Shown here one piece after another: positions 1-10,701 of a stretch of 64,000 bases of DNA; position 1 is the stretch's first letter, and every line of letters begins with the position of its first letter. Source of the stretch: Muricea muricata (taxonomy: Eukaryota; Cnidaria; Anthozoa; Malacalcyonacea; Plexauridae); NCBI GenBank assembly GCA_963855995.1, contig OY979717.1, forward strand, positions 49,024,244 through 49,088,243, read 5' to 3'. The notes under the pieces were generated by a model. The model did no database searches, had not been told where the DNA came from, and saw only the letters and a program-made list of their open reading frames with translations. The translations under genes were made by a program, and so were the position numbers.

Positions 1-1285
1 TGTTCCAGGCTATTATGCTTGAAACACAAAATTAACACTTCCAGAGACATCAACGCCTAAGATACACCGACAATTTTAATACCGGATATTCAAACTCGCA
101 ATTTCCGCATCTCGCTTCGCGGCTTTGAATTCACTCATTACTTTGAATTTGTTTGGGAAACGGATTGTAAAAGTTACTATACTATAGAGTTAATGGAATC
201 GAGAATACGACAATTTAATTGAATATTCTACAGGGCGTATATAAAATGTATAATTCATTTCACACCTTGTACAAGCGGTTGAAGCCTGCACTCATTATCT
301 GTGTAAGCCATCGAATAAGCTCATTTATTATATGGTTATGGCTTTATTGGCGTTTCACCGTAAACTAAAACACTCGTATCTCTCATATTTTCACTAGTGA
401 AGACGTGAAAAGTATGCAACGCTTGAAAAACGCGTGTGTTTTCCCCTGGGATTTATATGTTCTCTGTTCGCTTGTTTCAACCTGAACGTGTTTTCACCAC
501 TCGTAAATAATATCCTCTATGTATTGCTAGTTATGTTATAGATCATATCCACAATATACTCATGGAGTGATAAACAGACTACAGTATAATGATTTTCTTT
601 TGATAAAATTGGTTCTCTGCCAAAATTGTGATTGCATGTAAGGTTCCTCTCTACACTCTTTCATGTTTTAAACATACTTGTCAACTTCTAAATTCATCCT
701 GAATATTATCAGTAGAACTCAGTTAGCGTAACTAGCTTAACATTAGCTTAACATTTCCTTATTATGTAAAAGTAATACAATATATTTCTTACCACTCTGC
801 ATGACAGAGCCGGTGACTGTGAGCATGTCGTGAAACGTGAATATTCTGTAGTGCGATTCGAAGTCTCGAACGAAACCCACAGCATCTGAAGCAAAAGCTA
901 CCGAACGCGAATAACTAAACCTTTAGGCGACGCGATTTGCCGCGTTTTCAGAATCTAATATTAATTGTTTGATCTTGAAACTCTCAAAGCAACAATTTTT
1001 ATGCCAGGACTTGATGCGCCATCGCTCCTTGCAATACAACAGAGAATGATTCAGACGGCCGCGCGTGTTTCCATTTACACCATGGGACTGGAAACTTGTT
1101 ATGAGGAGGCTCCTCATAACAAACCTTTCGCACATGCGCAGAAGCGACTGTAACCTACCTTTAAGCTCTCAAATAATTTTAATCGACGCTATAGTAATCG
1201 TGTAAATGAACCATTTGAATTGTTTTACATAGGCCTCTCCGTGGTTTTGGTTTTCATTGAAGTATTATTGAAGTATTATCACGAC
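1..1285. other. upstream region of the HEPN/STAND gene
   Basis: AT-rich sequence with no recognised coding exon. A TATA-like run lies near 238-247. A short perfect palindrome (TTATGAGGAGG / CCTCCTCATAA type) lies at about 1098-1120. An upstream non-coding or 5' untranslated exon of the next gene cannot be excluded. Confidence 0.4.
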
Positions 1286-4171
1286 ATGCCGTGGACATTT
1301 TCAAGCGAGAGAAAGAACTACAATTGCATGATGGAAATTATGAATGTCGCTGTATGTGAAGGTCTTCGAGAGATATTCAAACAAGAATGGGACAAACATT
1401 ATGGTGCAACAAAAGGTGTGTGGGACGACACTTGTAAATCTGGTAATGAACTGTATAACATGGAAAAATCAAGGCGACATGCTAAGCCGTATCTCAACTT
1501 ATATCAATCTGGACGAAGAAGTGATTGGGATATCTCGGCTTTGTCTGATGCTATTTTATATTCCAATGCGATTAAGATGCACTTAAGTCCACATGCGTTG
1601 AACAAGGTTGATGAATTAAGAGAGCTTCGAAATAAACTTATTCATGTAGACGGGTCGCGACATCAGATTTCTGAAGGTGAATTTAATAACGCATTCAACA
1701 AAATACAGAACTGCTTTAAAGTGCTCAAACTAGCCACACAGGATGTCGAAAGAATTTCAAAGTCTTGGAAAAGAAATGTTTCAATTAGTTTAGGAACAAT
1801 GACGTATATTTGCTTGGCACTTATTGTAGGTTTACTTTCTGGCGTACTATACTATTGGTATTCAGATTCCATGACAAACAAAGCACTTAAGTCTTTCCGA
1901 ATCCTCCCAGTTCGACCAATTCATCTTGTTGCCAACCGAAGTCGAACTGTCAACGCAATTCTTGAAGAACTACACTGTCTAAGAATTAGAAATAATCAAT
2001 CGTTGACCTATTTTTACATCTCCGGGAATCCAGGCAGTGGCAAGTCTCAGCTCGCAAGGTTGATAGGACAGCAATATGGTTTGAATGACTCTATGAAAGC
2101 TAGTGCATGTGCATTATATAGAAATGTCTTTGTTATGACCCTAAAAGCAGGATCGATACAGGACACACTGGAGTCGTATGCTGACTTCGCACGTCGCGTC
2201 CATTGTGACGACAGTATAATAATAAATATAATAAATTCAAACAGAACAAAAGCGGGGATGAAAATACAGAGTTTTAAAACGGAAATTGCGAAAGTTTTAA
2301 ATAATGTCAAAAAGAAAAACACTTGGTTGTTGATAGTTGATAATGTCGTAAACCTGAAACAAATATCTCTATTTCTCCCTCAACTGGAAGATGAAGACTG
2401 GCATGGTGGTCAAGTTCTAATTACCACACAAGACATGTCATCTGTTCCACCCAACAGTTCCTTGACTGTTCATATCTCAGTTAGCGAAGGTATGGATCCT
2501 GAAGAATCTTGTGAATTCCTTACGAATCTTTCTGGCTTTGATGAAAGTCAGGAGTTAGTAAAAAAAATAGCAAAAGAATTAGATTACCAACCTCTTGCCT
2601 TGGCTTCCGCTGCGTTCTACGTCAAACTACTCCGGAAAACTAAAACATCCCCAAGATTTAACTGGACAGATTTTTTACACAAACTTTATGAAGGGAAAAG
2701 GAATCTAACTGAGGCAAAACTAAATGAAGTAAATAAGCCAGCGTATTCGTTAACCATGTCGACGGCTGTTCGGTTGGCGATCAAGTCATTTGCAGAAAGT
2801 GACCCTGTTCTAAAACACGCTTTTACCTTTCTCTCCTTCGTGTCTAATAAAGCCATACCGCTGCAAGTTGTCGTTAACTATGTTCTTCGTGCTGATAAAG
2901 AAAAAGATAAAGATGATGTAGGACTTACAATTCAGCAATGTTGTTTGATTCTTGTTTCAGACAATCAAAAATTGGTTTCAATTCATATGCATCGTGTGGT
3001 ACACGACAGCGTCAAAAGTTATATAATTGAAAGTTCGGAGAAAGAAAAGAAAAAAATGGATGTACCATTAACTGTCTTAAAATTACTTGTCAAAGAAAAA
3101 TGTAAAATTGGCGAAATTGCTCTAGTCCCTCATCTGCAAGAATTTTATGCAAGAACGAACAATGTATTTCTAGCAGTTCCACACTCGATAAAAGTTACAG
3201 AGGAAATTGTGGAACAGATTGTTGATTTAAGTGCGTCTCTTCTCAAAAATGGCGCTCTTTTGTTAGCAAAAAAATTCCTTATTTTAGCTTTGAACATGAC
3301 AAGGAACCGAGGTAACAATGGAAAAGTTGATAACAAAGTGAGTACACACATTTTATTTCCTAAAACTGGCGAAATTTATAACCAACTTGGTGTCGTAGAA
3401 CTTGGACTATGGAACATTAAGCAAGCTAAAAAATATTTGAAAAAGGCCCTCAGCATTTTAAGAAAACAATATGGTCCCTCGCACAAAATTACTGCAGCGG
3501 TTCTGCTCAGTCTCGCTGGTCTTTGTTTAAACCCGAGAGAGTGCAATATCAATGAAAGTCCAATGTATTCTAAAAAAGCACTGATTATTGATAACAGTTT
3601 AGAAACCAAAGCATCTCACTACAGCTATTTGGGGAATAAATACTTATACGAAGGAGACAATGAACGAGCCAAGAGATATTATGAAGAAGCCATTATGACC
3701 TTCTTCGAAACATTAACTGTACCGGGTGTTGATTGTGTAAAAACCCACCTGCATTTAGCCATGTTGTACTCAAATTTAGGAGCATCATATCATATTTCTG
3801 GAGAGTATGATCGAGCGAAGACGTTTTTCAATTTATCTATCGTCACATATCTGAACTTTACAACACCAAACCATCTAAATCTTGCTGATCCGTATTATAA
3901 CTTGGGCCTTGCACATCATAAATTAAAAGAATTAATTGATGCTAAGGATTGTTTCAGACGTGCCCTGGCAATCTACAGTCAGCATTTGAAATCCTCTCAT
4001 ACAAGGATTGCTTTGGTTTCCCGAAACCTCGCGAAAGTACTCGAGGAAAAAGGTCTGTTTGACGAAGCTAATGTGTTATACAAACAGTATGGAGACTGCA
4101 ATTGCAAGCACCCTGTAAATTTAAAAGAGCTGAAACGACCCCCAATTTTGTTTTGGCTCCCTGAGGGCTAA
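1286..4171 (+). CDS. DZIP3-like HEPN / transmembrane / NB-ARC (STAND) NTPase / TPR protein
   Basis: Single-exon reading frame of 961 residues from the ATG at 1286. The open frame extends 22 codons upstream but has no ATG there, and the decayed paralogue also starts just before the same conserved block. Domains in order: a DZIP3-like HEPN domain at ~17-150, with the RxxxxH motif RNKLIH at 115-120; one hydrophobic segment at ~168-192, probably membrane-spanning; a STAND NTPase with P-loop GNPGSGKS (247-254), Walker B LLIVDN (348-353), sensor-like VLITTQD (377-383) and a GxP-type YQPLALA (434-440); a winged-helix region at ~500-590 with an MHRVVHD stretch; and TPR-like helical repeats at ~690-935. 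In this family ligand sensing by TPRs is thought to release an NTPase switch that activates the N-terminal effector. HEPN domains with RxxxxH are often RNases. The ligand, membrane topology and RNase activity are inferred. The last ~20 residues run into repetitive sequence, so the native C-terminus may differ. Confidence 0.88.
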   Translation: MPWTFSSERKNYNCMMEIMNVAVCEGLREIFKQEWDKHYGATKGVWDDTCKSGNELYNMEKSRRHAKPYLNLYQSGRRSDWDISALSDAILYSNAIKMHLSPHALNKVDELRELRNKLIHVDGSRHQISEGEFNNAFNKIQNCFKVLKLATQDVERISKSWKRNVSISLGTMTYICLALIVGLLSGVLYYWYSDSMTNKALKSFRILPVRPIHLVANRSRTVNAILEELHCLRIRNNQSLTYFYISGNPGSGKSQLARLIGQQYGLNDSMKASACALYRNVFVMTLKAGSIQDTLESYADFARRVHCDDSIIINIINSNRTKAGMKIQSFKTEIAKVLNNVKKKNTWLLIVDNVVNLKQISLFLPQLEDEDWHGGQVLITTQDMSSVPPNSSLTVHISVSEGMDPEESCEFLTNLSGFDESQELVKKIAKELDYQPLALASAAFYVKLLRKTKTSPRFNWTDFLHKLYEGKRNLTEAKLNEVNKPAYSLTMSTAVRLAIKSFAESDPVLKHAFTFLSFVSNKAIPLQVVVNYVLRADKEKDKDDVGLTIQQCCLILVSDNQKLVSIHMHRVVHDSVKSYIIESSEKEKKKMDVPLTVLKLLVKEKCKIGEIALVPHLQEFYARTNNVFLAVPHSIKVTEEIVEQIVDLSASLLKNGALLLAKKFLILALNMTRNRGNNGKVDNKVSTHILFPKTGEIYNQLGVVELGLWNIKQAKKYLKKALSILRKQYGPSHKITAAVLLSLAGLCLNPRECNINESPMYSKKALIIDNSLETKASHYSYLGNKYLYEGDNERAKRYYEEAIMTFFETLTVPGVDCVKTHLHLAMLYSNLGASYHISGEYDRAKTFFNLSIVTYLNFTTPNHLNLADPYYNLGLAHHKLKELIDAKDCFRRALAIYSQHLKSSHTRIALVSRNLAKVLEEKGLFDEANVLYKQYGDCNCKHPVNLKELKRPPILFWLPEG

Positions 4172-5175
4172 AGCTGTTTTGGCCCTACCCAAAAGCCGTT
4201 CTGGCTTTCAAAGTCTGAAACGACATCCAAAGCCCATCTAGCTCTACAGATTAGCCAATTCGGACTTGCCATGATGAGTCGACGACTCTGTCATTTTCCC
4301 AATTAGCCCCTCGCATTTTAAATCGGCCCCATGGAGCGAAATAGCCCGATTGTTTTTGCCATAGATAAATACAATCACACTTTGGATTGATCTTATATCC
4401 ATTAATAAGTATTATTAAGTCTTGTTCGAGTCGTAAATTGTAGCCTGTTAGGCTGTTTTTAATGTTTTCTACATTAGACTTTATATTCTTAGTTGTAATT
4501 CACATTGTAATTTAGTTATTTAGCTACCTAATGTGGAATTTTGTTATAATAATAATAATAATAAACAAAATAGCCCTCAGACCCAAACCTATTTCGGCTC
4601 CTTTAAAACGACCCTAATGGTGTACGTATCAGCCCTATATAATTGTCATTTTGGCCCATTCGAGTGATTCGACGTGCCACTTGCCATAATGACGCTGTCA
4701 TTTTCCAATCTAGCCCATCGCATTTTAAATCGGCCCTATACTGCTATAGAGCAAAATAGTCCTCAGATTAAAGCGAGTATAAGCGACCCTCAGCATATCT
4801 TGTTAGTGAATTAGCCCCATAAATTGTCATTCGATCTAGCATTCTAGCGACGCTACAGAAGCAAGCTCCAAAGCAACAAAACAGGCGCTTTGTGCAGGGG
4901 TGGATCCAGCATTTGGGCTGACTGATGCATAACCGCAAAACCTCACATAAGTAGGGGGTCCGGAGGTACCCTCCCCCGGAAAGTTTTGAAATGTAGGGCC
5001 TCGGGAATGCGATTTCCAGCGTTCTGAGCGCACCTTTTATTAAAATTTTGACTCCGAAATTTTGAAAAAAATGCTAAATTTTCTAAAAAAAATGGGTTTG
5101 AAATTTCGTATTTAAATTTCGGAAAGCAATATAATTATGCAAAATTTAACAAATGAAGTTAAATTACTTTTCATT
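4172..5175. other. intergenic repeat-rich sequence
   Basis: No gene seen. Two imperfect copies of a segment containing CGCATTTTAAATCGGCCC lie at ~4300-4360 and ~4690-4760. An (ATA)n run lies at ~4546-4564. The segment also overlaps the last codons of the preceding gene in style (AGCCC/GGCCC words), which suggests repeat sequence invaded its 3' end. Confidence 0.45.
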
Positions 5176-5720
5176 TACCGCTTTTTTACCAAAGTTCATG
5201 CATTCTATCCAATTAAAAATAACAGAACTAAAAATAGTCTTCAATTTGAAATGAGATGCACTGTTTTGTCTTATCTTGTCTATTTTTGTTGAAAACTAGT
5301 TCTATTTCTCGTAAAAAGCGGTACATTGTTAGTACTACAGGTACTTACAGCATGAACTATCACCTATACTTGAATACATTACCGCTTTTTTACCAAAGTT
5401 CATACATTATATTTCGAAATGAGATGCACTGTTTTGTCTTATCTTGTCTATTTTTGTTGAAAACTAGTTCTATTTCTCGTAAAATGCGGTACATTGTTAA
5501 TAGTACTACAGGTACTTACAGCATGAACTACCACCCATACTGGAATACATTACCGCTTTTTCACCAAAGTTCATACATTCTATCCAATTAAAAATAACAG
5601 AACTAAAAATAGTCTTCAATTTGAAATCAGATGCACTGTTTTGTCTTATCTTGTCTATTTTGGTTGAAAACTAGTTCTATTCCTCGTAAAAAGCGGTACA
5701 TTGTTAGTACTACATCTATC
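5176..5720. repeat. three-unit tandem repeat (~170-205 bp units)
   Basis: Units begin with TACCGCTTTTT(T/C)ACCAAAG at about 5176, 5381 and 5551. Each runs through GAGATGCACTGTTTTGTC to GCGGTACATTGTTA. The middle unit lacks ~40 bp that units 1 and 3 share. The small open frames here are by-products of the repeat. Confidence 0.85.
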
Positions 5721-5974
5721 TATCTATCACATATATTTTTAAAACCCCCTGCTTTCCTGAATTGTACATATGATCGTTTGCTTTTTGGAGCAAGTGTAGC
5801 ACTGATCATGTCATTATAAAAAATATGCACTGGCAACTTTAAAGCAAGTATTTATTTGAAAATTAGCCCGTAAAAAAGGCATAATCTAATGTGTTTCGTT
5901 AGGAAACAAAATGGACATGCATCTGTGATTCTATATTCGTTGCCGAAAACAGTGTTTATTGCATGATTAGTCTG

Positions 5975-6145
5975 TACATCAGGAGAAGGGGTACTTCTCG
6001 TCACAAAATATGGCACTTTTAGCCCATGGCATCATTATAGCCTGTACACCAGAAGAAGGCGTTTGTCAGAAGAGGGGGTACAGTACATCAGAAGAAGGAG
6101 TACTCTCATCACAAAAAAATAGCAGTTTTAGCCCATGATCTTGTT
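5975..6145. repeat. two-unit imperfect tandem repeat
   Basis: Two ~90-bp copies share ACATCAG(G/A)AGAAGG, a TACT.TC(T/A)C.TCACAAAA block and CACTTTTAGCCCATG-like ends, with a third partial GTACACCAGAAGAAGG between them. No function is visible. Confidence 0.55.
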
Positions 6146-6497
6146 TACAGCATGACTGTTAAATATGTTTACGTTAAGAAAAAAACCTTTTGTTGACAAA
6201 AAAAAATGGCCAAAAGTGACTATGACTGAAATTCATGCTTTCTCGCCCAAGTGACCTTTGCGTGGGCCCCAACAGTACCGTAAACCTCTGGATTTCTCTT
6301 CATTTCTTTTCATCAAACGCGCTACACAACTCTCGTCACAACACCTCACTTCAATATGCTCAAAACATCTTTACTAATCACCATGCGGTGTCTACATTAC
6401 ATACATCAAAAGTCCCCTTTTCACATATCCTTTATCTAATCATGGACCTCGCAGCCTCGTGCTATTTCAATACAATCATTTGATTTGTTTTTTAGTC

Positions 6498-8690
6498 ATG
6501 TTGTCACGTCGAGAGAAAAATAATTACAACTGCATTATGGAAATAATGAATGTTGCTGTATGTGATGGTCCCCGCCAAATATTCAAACAAGAATGGGACA
6601 AACATTATTGTTATGAATGCGATTTCGTATAAGTTTTATGTGTTTTATTTCATAGTCTAACTATATTCCCCACGTATATAAAACGTATACTACCATTACA
6701 CCCGCTTCGCGAACCCCTGATTTCTGTCCGTGCGGAAGCATGAGTTCTAGTGATCTAGCGATCACTACAATTATGGCGTATCTAAAGGCCATTGGAACGA
6801 CACACCTCTTACTGGTAACGAGCTTTTTCATTTGGAAAAAACACGAGCTGCAGCTAGACATTATCTGCAATTACTCAAATTTGGGAAAAGAAGTGACTGG
6901 GATTCTTCTGCTCTCTCAGACGCAATTCTTTATTCTAATGCGCTTGGCGTGCGCCTTTCTCTACATGTTTTCAGACAGGTTGATGAATTGAGAGACCTCA
7001 GAAATAAATTGACGCATTCATTTGGATCGAAACATAAAATGTCTGATGTAGCTTTTGAAAACGCTTACAAAAAAGTCGAAACTTGCTTCAATTTACTATC
7101 ACTATCCACTGCTGAAGTAAAAAGAATCAGAAACTTGTGGAAAGGCAATCGTGTTACTGGATTATGGGAGGACAATAGGCATACTTTCTTTACAGTTTTT
7201 TTAATTGGCTTATTTTGTAGCGCACTTTTTATGTTATTTACCCGTCAAACAGTTCTGTTCAAAGTCCTGCCTAGGAAACCTGTTCATTTGATTGCAAGTC
7301 GAAGTCCAATTGTAGACGCAATTCTTAAAGAACTACACGCTCTGTCCGCTAGAAATAACCGCGCGGTGACCTATCTGTATATCTCCGGCAATCCTGGAAG
7401 TGGCAAATCTCAGCTTACACGGTTGGTAGGTGAAAGATACACTATAGCTTCCTCATATAGTTGGTTTGGAGGTACGACTTTTGTAATGACTTTAAACGGG
7501 AAATCGGCTAGCCATATGTTGAATTCATATATTAAATTCGCTCGTCGCCTAGATTTTAACGAAACGGCCATTGCAAGCATCCTAAGTTCTGAGGAATAAG
7601 TACAGAAATGAAAATTAAAAGCCTTCAGATCGAAATTGTTAAAGCGTTGAGAATTGTAAACAATAAATATACTTGGCTGCTAATAGTCGATAATGTTATA
7701 AAAAAGCTAAAAAAATTAGCTTCACTTCTCCCTCAACTTGAAGATAAAGACTGGCAAGGAGGTCAAGTGTTAATTACGACACAAGGCATGTCATCTGTGC
7801 CACCCAATAGTTCCTTGACTGTCCATATCTCAGTTAACGAAGGTATGGATCCAGTAGAATCCTGTAAATTTCTTACTGATCTATCGGGGGATCCTGAAAA
7901 TCAGGAGTTAGTGGAAAAAGTGGCAAAAGAGTTAGATTATCAACCTCTTGCTTTGGCTTGTGCTGCGTCTTACATCAAACAACTTTGGGAAAGAAACGCA
8001 TCCTCACACATTAATTGGAGTGATTATTTGGACAAACTTGATGAAGGAAAAAGAAATATAACTGAGGTGAAACTAACCGAGGTAAATTAGTCCGCGTATT
8101 CGTTGACATTGTCCACTGCTGTTCTATTGGTTGTGAAATATTTTGCAGATAGTGACCATGTTCTAAAACACGTGTTTACTTTTCTTTCTTTTGTATCCCA
8201 TGAACCAATACCACTACACCTTGTCGAAAACTATGTCTCTGATGCCAGTCTTTTGACTGACGTCAGTCTTTTGACTTCAGACATCGAGAATATCAGACTA
8301 AGAATTCGAGAATGTTTCTTCATCCTTCCTTCAGATGAGGGCGGAGTAAGTTCAATTTCACTGCGAAATGCCGTCCTCGATATCATCAAACTGACTATAA
8401 AAATGATGGAGATGGTGAACAATCATTGGTCCCAGGACTTGTGTTACAGACGATTATTCTGCCCAGAATTCAAGTCAATGAGAAAATATTGATCCCTCAT
8501 CTGGAGTCTTTCTATATCAGAACAGAGACTGTATTGTTAAAATCATTAATTCCACAGTCAAGGAATTTGAAACAAGAAATGTATGCTCGATTGTTTTACC
8601 TGTCCCAAATATTAGAAGAACTTGACGAGTCCTTTTTATCGAAGTACTGTTCATACTTGGCTTTTCAGATATTTTCTACAATTGACTGAA
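6498..8690 (+). pseudogene. decayed tandem paralogue of the HEPN/STAND gene, TPR region missing
   Basis: Starts with an ATG whose product resembles residues 8-40 of the intact gene at 1286-4171. Similarity then continues through HEPN (RNKLTH retained), a hydrophobic segment, P-loop GNPGSGKS, LLIVDN, VLITTQG and YQPLALA. Breaks visible: an insertion of ~166 bp after codon ~37; a TAA at 7597-7599 followed by a +1 shift to the frame beginning ATGAAAATT at 7608; a TAG at 8088-8090 where the intact copy has a Lys codon; and a further frameshift near 8400. Similarity fades after ~8690, before the TPR repeats. A functional product would need several independent corrections, so this is called a pseudogene. 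Protein similarity to the neighbour is high over the NTPase core, pointing to tandem duplication. Confidence 0.88.
6609..6774. mobile_element. short insertion inside the pseudogene, ATTAT target duplication
   Basis: The HEPN coding alignment stops at CATTAT (6603-6608) and resumes at GGCGTATCTAAAGG (6775). The word ATTAT occurs on both sides (6604-6608 and 6770-6774), as expected for a target duplication. The inserted sequence has no obvious terminal inverted repeats, so it could be a SINE-like or other short element. It is not a GT-AG intron. Confidence 0.55.
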
Positions 8691-9110
8691 AGGAACGGAC
8701 TTACATTAGCACATGTTCATCTACACAACATAGTCAATTCAGACATGGTTTCTTATACCCAGGCGAACTTCAAAGCGTTTATAATGAGCTACGATTTTAT
8801 GTTGAGTGTGCTTCACCGTGCACAGATCTTTTGACATATTGCTTATTAATATTTCAATAGTACGGTTCAGCATGCTTCGGGAGGCAACGACGATTGCTTC
8901 ATTATACCAAAAATTAATTGTCTTCACCGTTCACAAGTATGTAGCTATAAACACGAACGAAGACGTTGGTAGAGTTTCTAGACTATATCTACTCAACTAG
9001 TCTAGTTACTCAGGGAAGAACGCCTTGATTTTCCACGTTAGATGTTTGATATGTTATATATTTTCGCGTTCATGTGGTTTCATCCTGTAAAACGTGAGCT
9101 AGGTAACATA
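8691..9110. other. intergenic, no recognised gene
   Basis: Sequence between the pseudogene and the next transposon. Short open frames on both strands overlap and resemble nothing I recognise. It may include further degraded 3' sequence of the paralogue. Confidence 0.3.
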
Positions 9111-9889
9111 CAGGGTGTATAAAAAAAAAGTAGACTATTTTGAAACGGCTCTCAACCTCGCGAAGCGGCTTGAAGTATGAAGTTTTTTATTAATACACAT
9201 TGCTTGGGTACTTACGGTGTAGAATAAATGAAAATATTCTGAATTTTAAGTGTTTCAAACCCAGGGGTGTGCGTATTTTGAAGCACATTAGAAATGGCTT
9301 GCGCACGAAATTTAAAGGCTTAAAAGTAATTTTGAGTTAGTAGGTAGAAAGTATGTTAGGTGTTTTATTGCTGTTCAAAATTTCAAGAAATTTGATTGAG
9401 TTTAAGCCAGTCAAAACGTTGCGCAAACGTATATTTTTTCTCAATAAGAATCGTTTTTCTGAAGAAATGTTCCAATTTTAATTAAATGTCCCTTGGGAGT
9501 TGTATGCAAATTAAGTGAATACATAAATTAAACATGCACAAAGCAAATTTTGCTAAAAATATGGAAGTTCGCGCGACGTTTTGAACGGCTTAGACTCGAG
9601 CAAATTTTCTGAAATTTTGTACAGCAATACAACACCCGACAAATTTTCCATCTACCAAGTCAAAATTACTTTTAAGCATTTAAGTTTTGTGTGCAAGGCA
9701 TATTTATATTGCCGTAAAAGACAGAACCCCCCCCCCCAATTATTGAAGTTTTAAATTTCTTATTTTTTCGGTTTATTCTAGATTATAATTACCAAAACAA
9801 TCTCTTTTAATAAAAAAACATCGTATATTGAGGCGCTTCGCGAAGCAGAGAGCGATTTCAGATTTGTCTACTTTTTTTTATACACCCTG
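9111..9889. mobile_element. 779-bp fold-back MITE (CAGGGTGTAT ends, TA target site)
   Basis: Left end CAGGGTGTATAAAAAAAAAG and right end TTTTTTTTATACACCCTG are inverted repeats flanked by TA (9109-9110 and 9890-9891), as in Tc1/mariner-class elements. The inversion continues inward: the left GGCTTAAAAGTAATTTTGA matches, inverted, the right TCAAAATTACTTTTAAGCA, and the GCTGTTCAAAATTTCA block has an inverted partner. The whole unit is therefore one imperfect long palindrome with no coding capacity. Confidence 0.85.
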
Positions 9890-10189
9890 TATAGGTCAAT
9901 ACTTTGAATGTAACGTCGAACTATTTATTTTAAGTTGAATACCATGCTGCCATTACTGATCATGCACCATGTAGACTTGGCACAAGTCACTCACTTTTTT
10001 TTACGCAGCGAAGTTGGCCCACCAAAGAAATCGGGGAGCGACTGACTTGTGTCTATTATATACCTCGTACCATACAGACTATTTCTTGTGAGTTGTAAGG
10101 GATTGCCAATACAAATAGATCGTTATAGACTATACAAACTTTAATTTAGTTATTTTAAAAACTCTTTGGTTATTCAGTTTATATATGTA

Positions 10190-10285
10190 ATACAAACCGT
10201 GGAGGAGGTTTATATCAGATTTATAAACTCGAGGCGAAGCCGAGTGTTTATAGATCTGATATAAACCGAATTCCGCGGTTTGTAT
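10190..10285. repeat. nested palindrome centred on GAGGCGAAGCCGAG
   Basis: Outer arms ATACAAACCG / CGGTTTGTAT and inner arms GGTTTATATCAGAT / ATCTGATATAAACC surround the centre CTCGAGGCGAAGCCGAGTG. The transcript or single strand could form a long hairpin. The same centre with unrelated arms occurs at 38045-38179. Confidence 0.85.
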
Positions 10286-10701
10286 ATTGCTTCTAAAGTG
10301 AATCATTCCATACACTCACTATCATCGAAATTTTGGACATTGGTGTTGTTTAAACTGCAAAAATCAAACAAGAAATTTGGCGCAAGTCTATATCAAATAC
10401 ATAGAACCGATACGGGTCATGATTTCTCTTTGTATTTTGCTTATGAATTATTAATGAGGTTTAGAAATATATTTATCTGACTTCGTGCGCTGAGATGCTC
10501 TGTCTTCAACAGCGTAATACTAACTTTCTCTCGTGTATACAATTTGAGATCCCATTATTGGTTGTTAGATCATATAACAATGACGTTAGTAGAAGTAGAT
10601 TTAACTTCTAGACTCACAGATTACGAAGTAACACCTTGTAACACATTTCCCTCCAAAAATTATTGTCGTCCCATGACACTTACTTCTAGGAATGCGTGGT
10701 A

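Noticed and set aside
1220..1285. Extending the HEPN-STAND protein 22 codons upstream as a hydrophobic leader
   Set aside because: The frame there lacks ATG (a TTG would be needed), the decayed paralogue has no equivalent, and the conserved region starts after the ATG at 1286.
5256..5819. Short proteins beginning MHCFVLSCLF, repeated
   Set aside because: They arise from the three-unit tandem DNA repeat and have no independent support.
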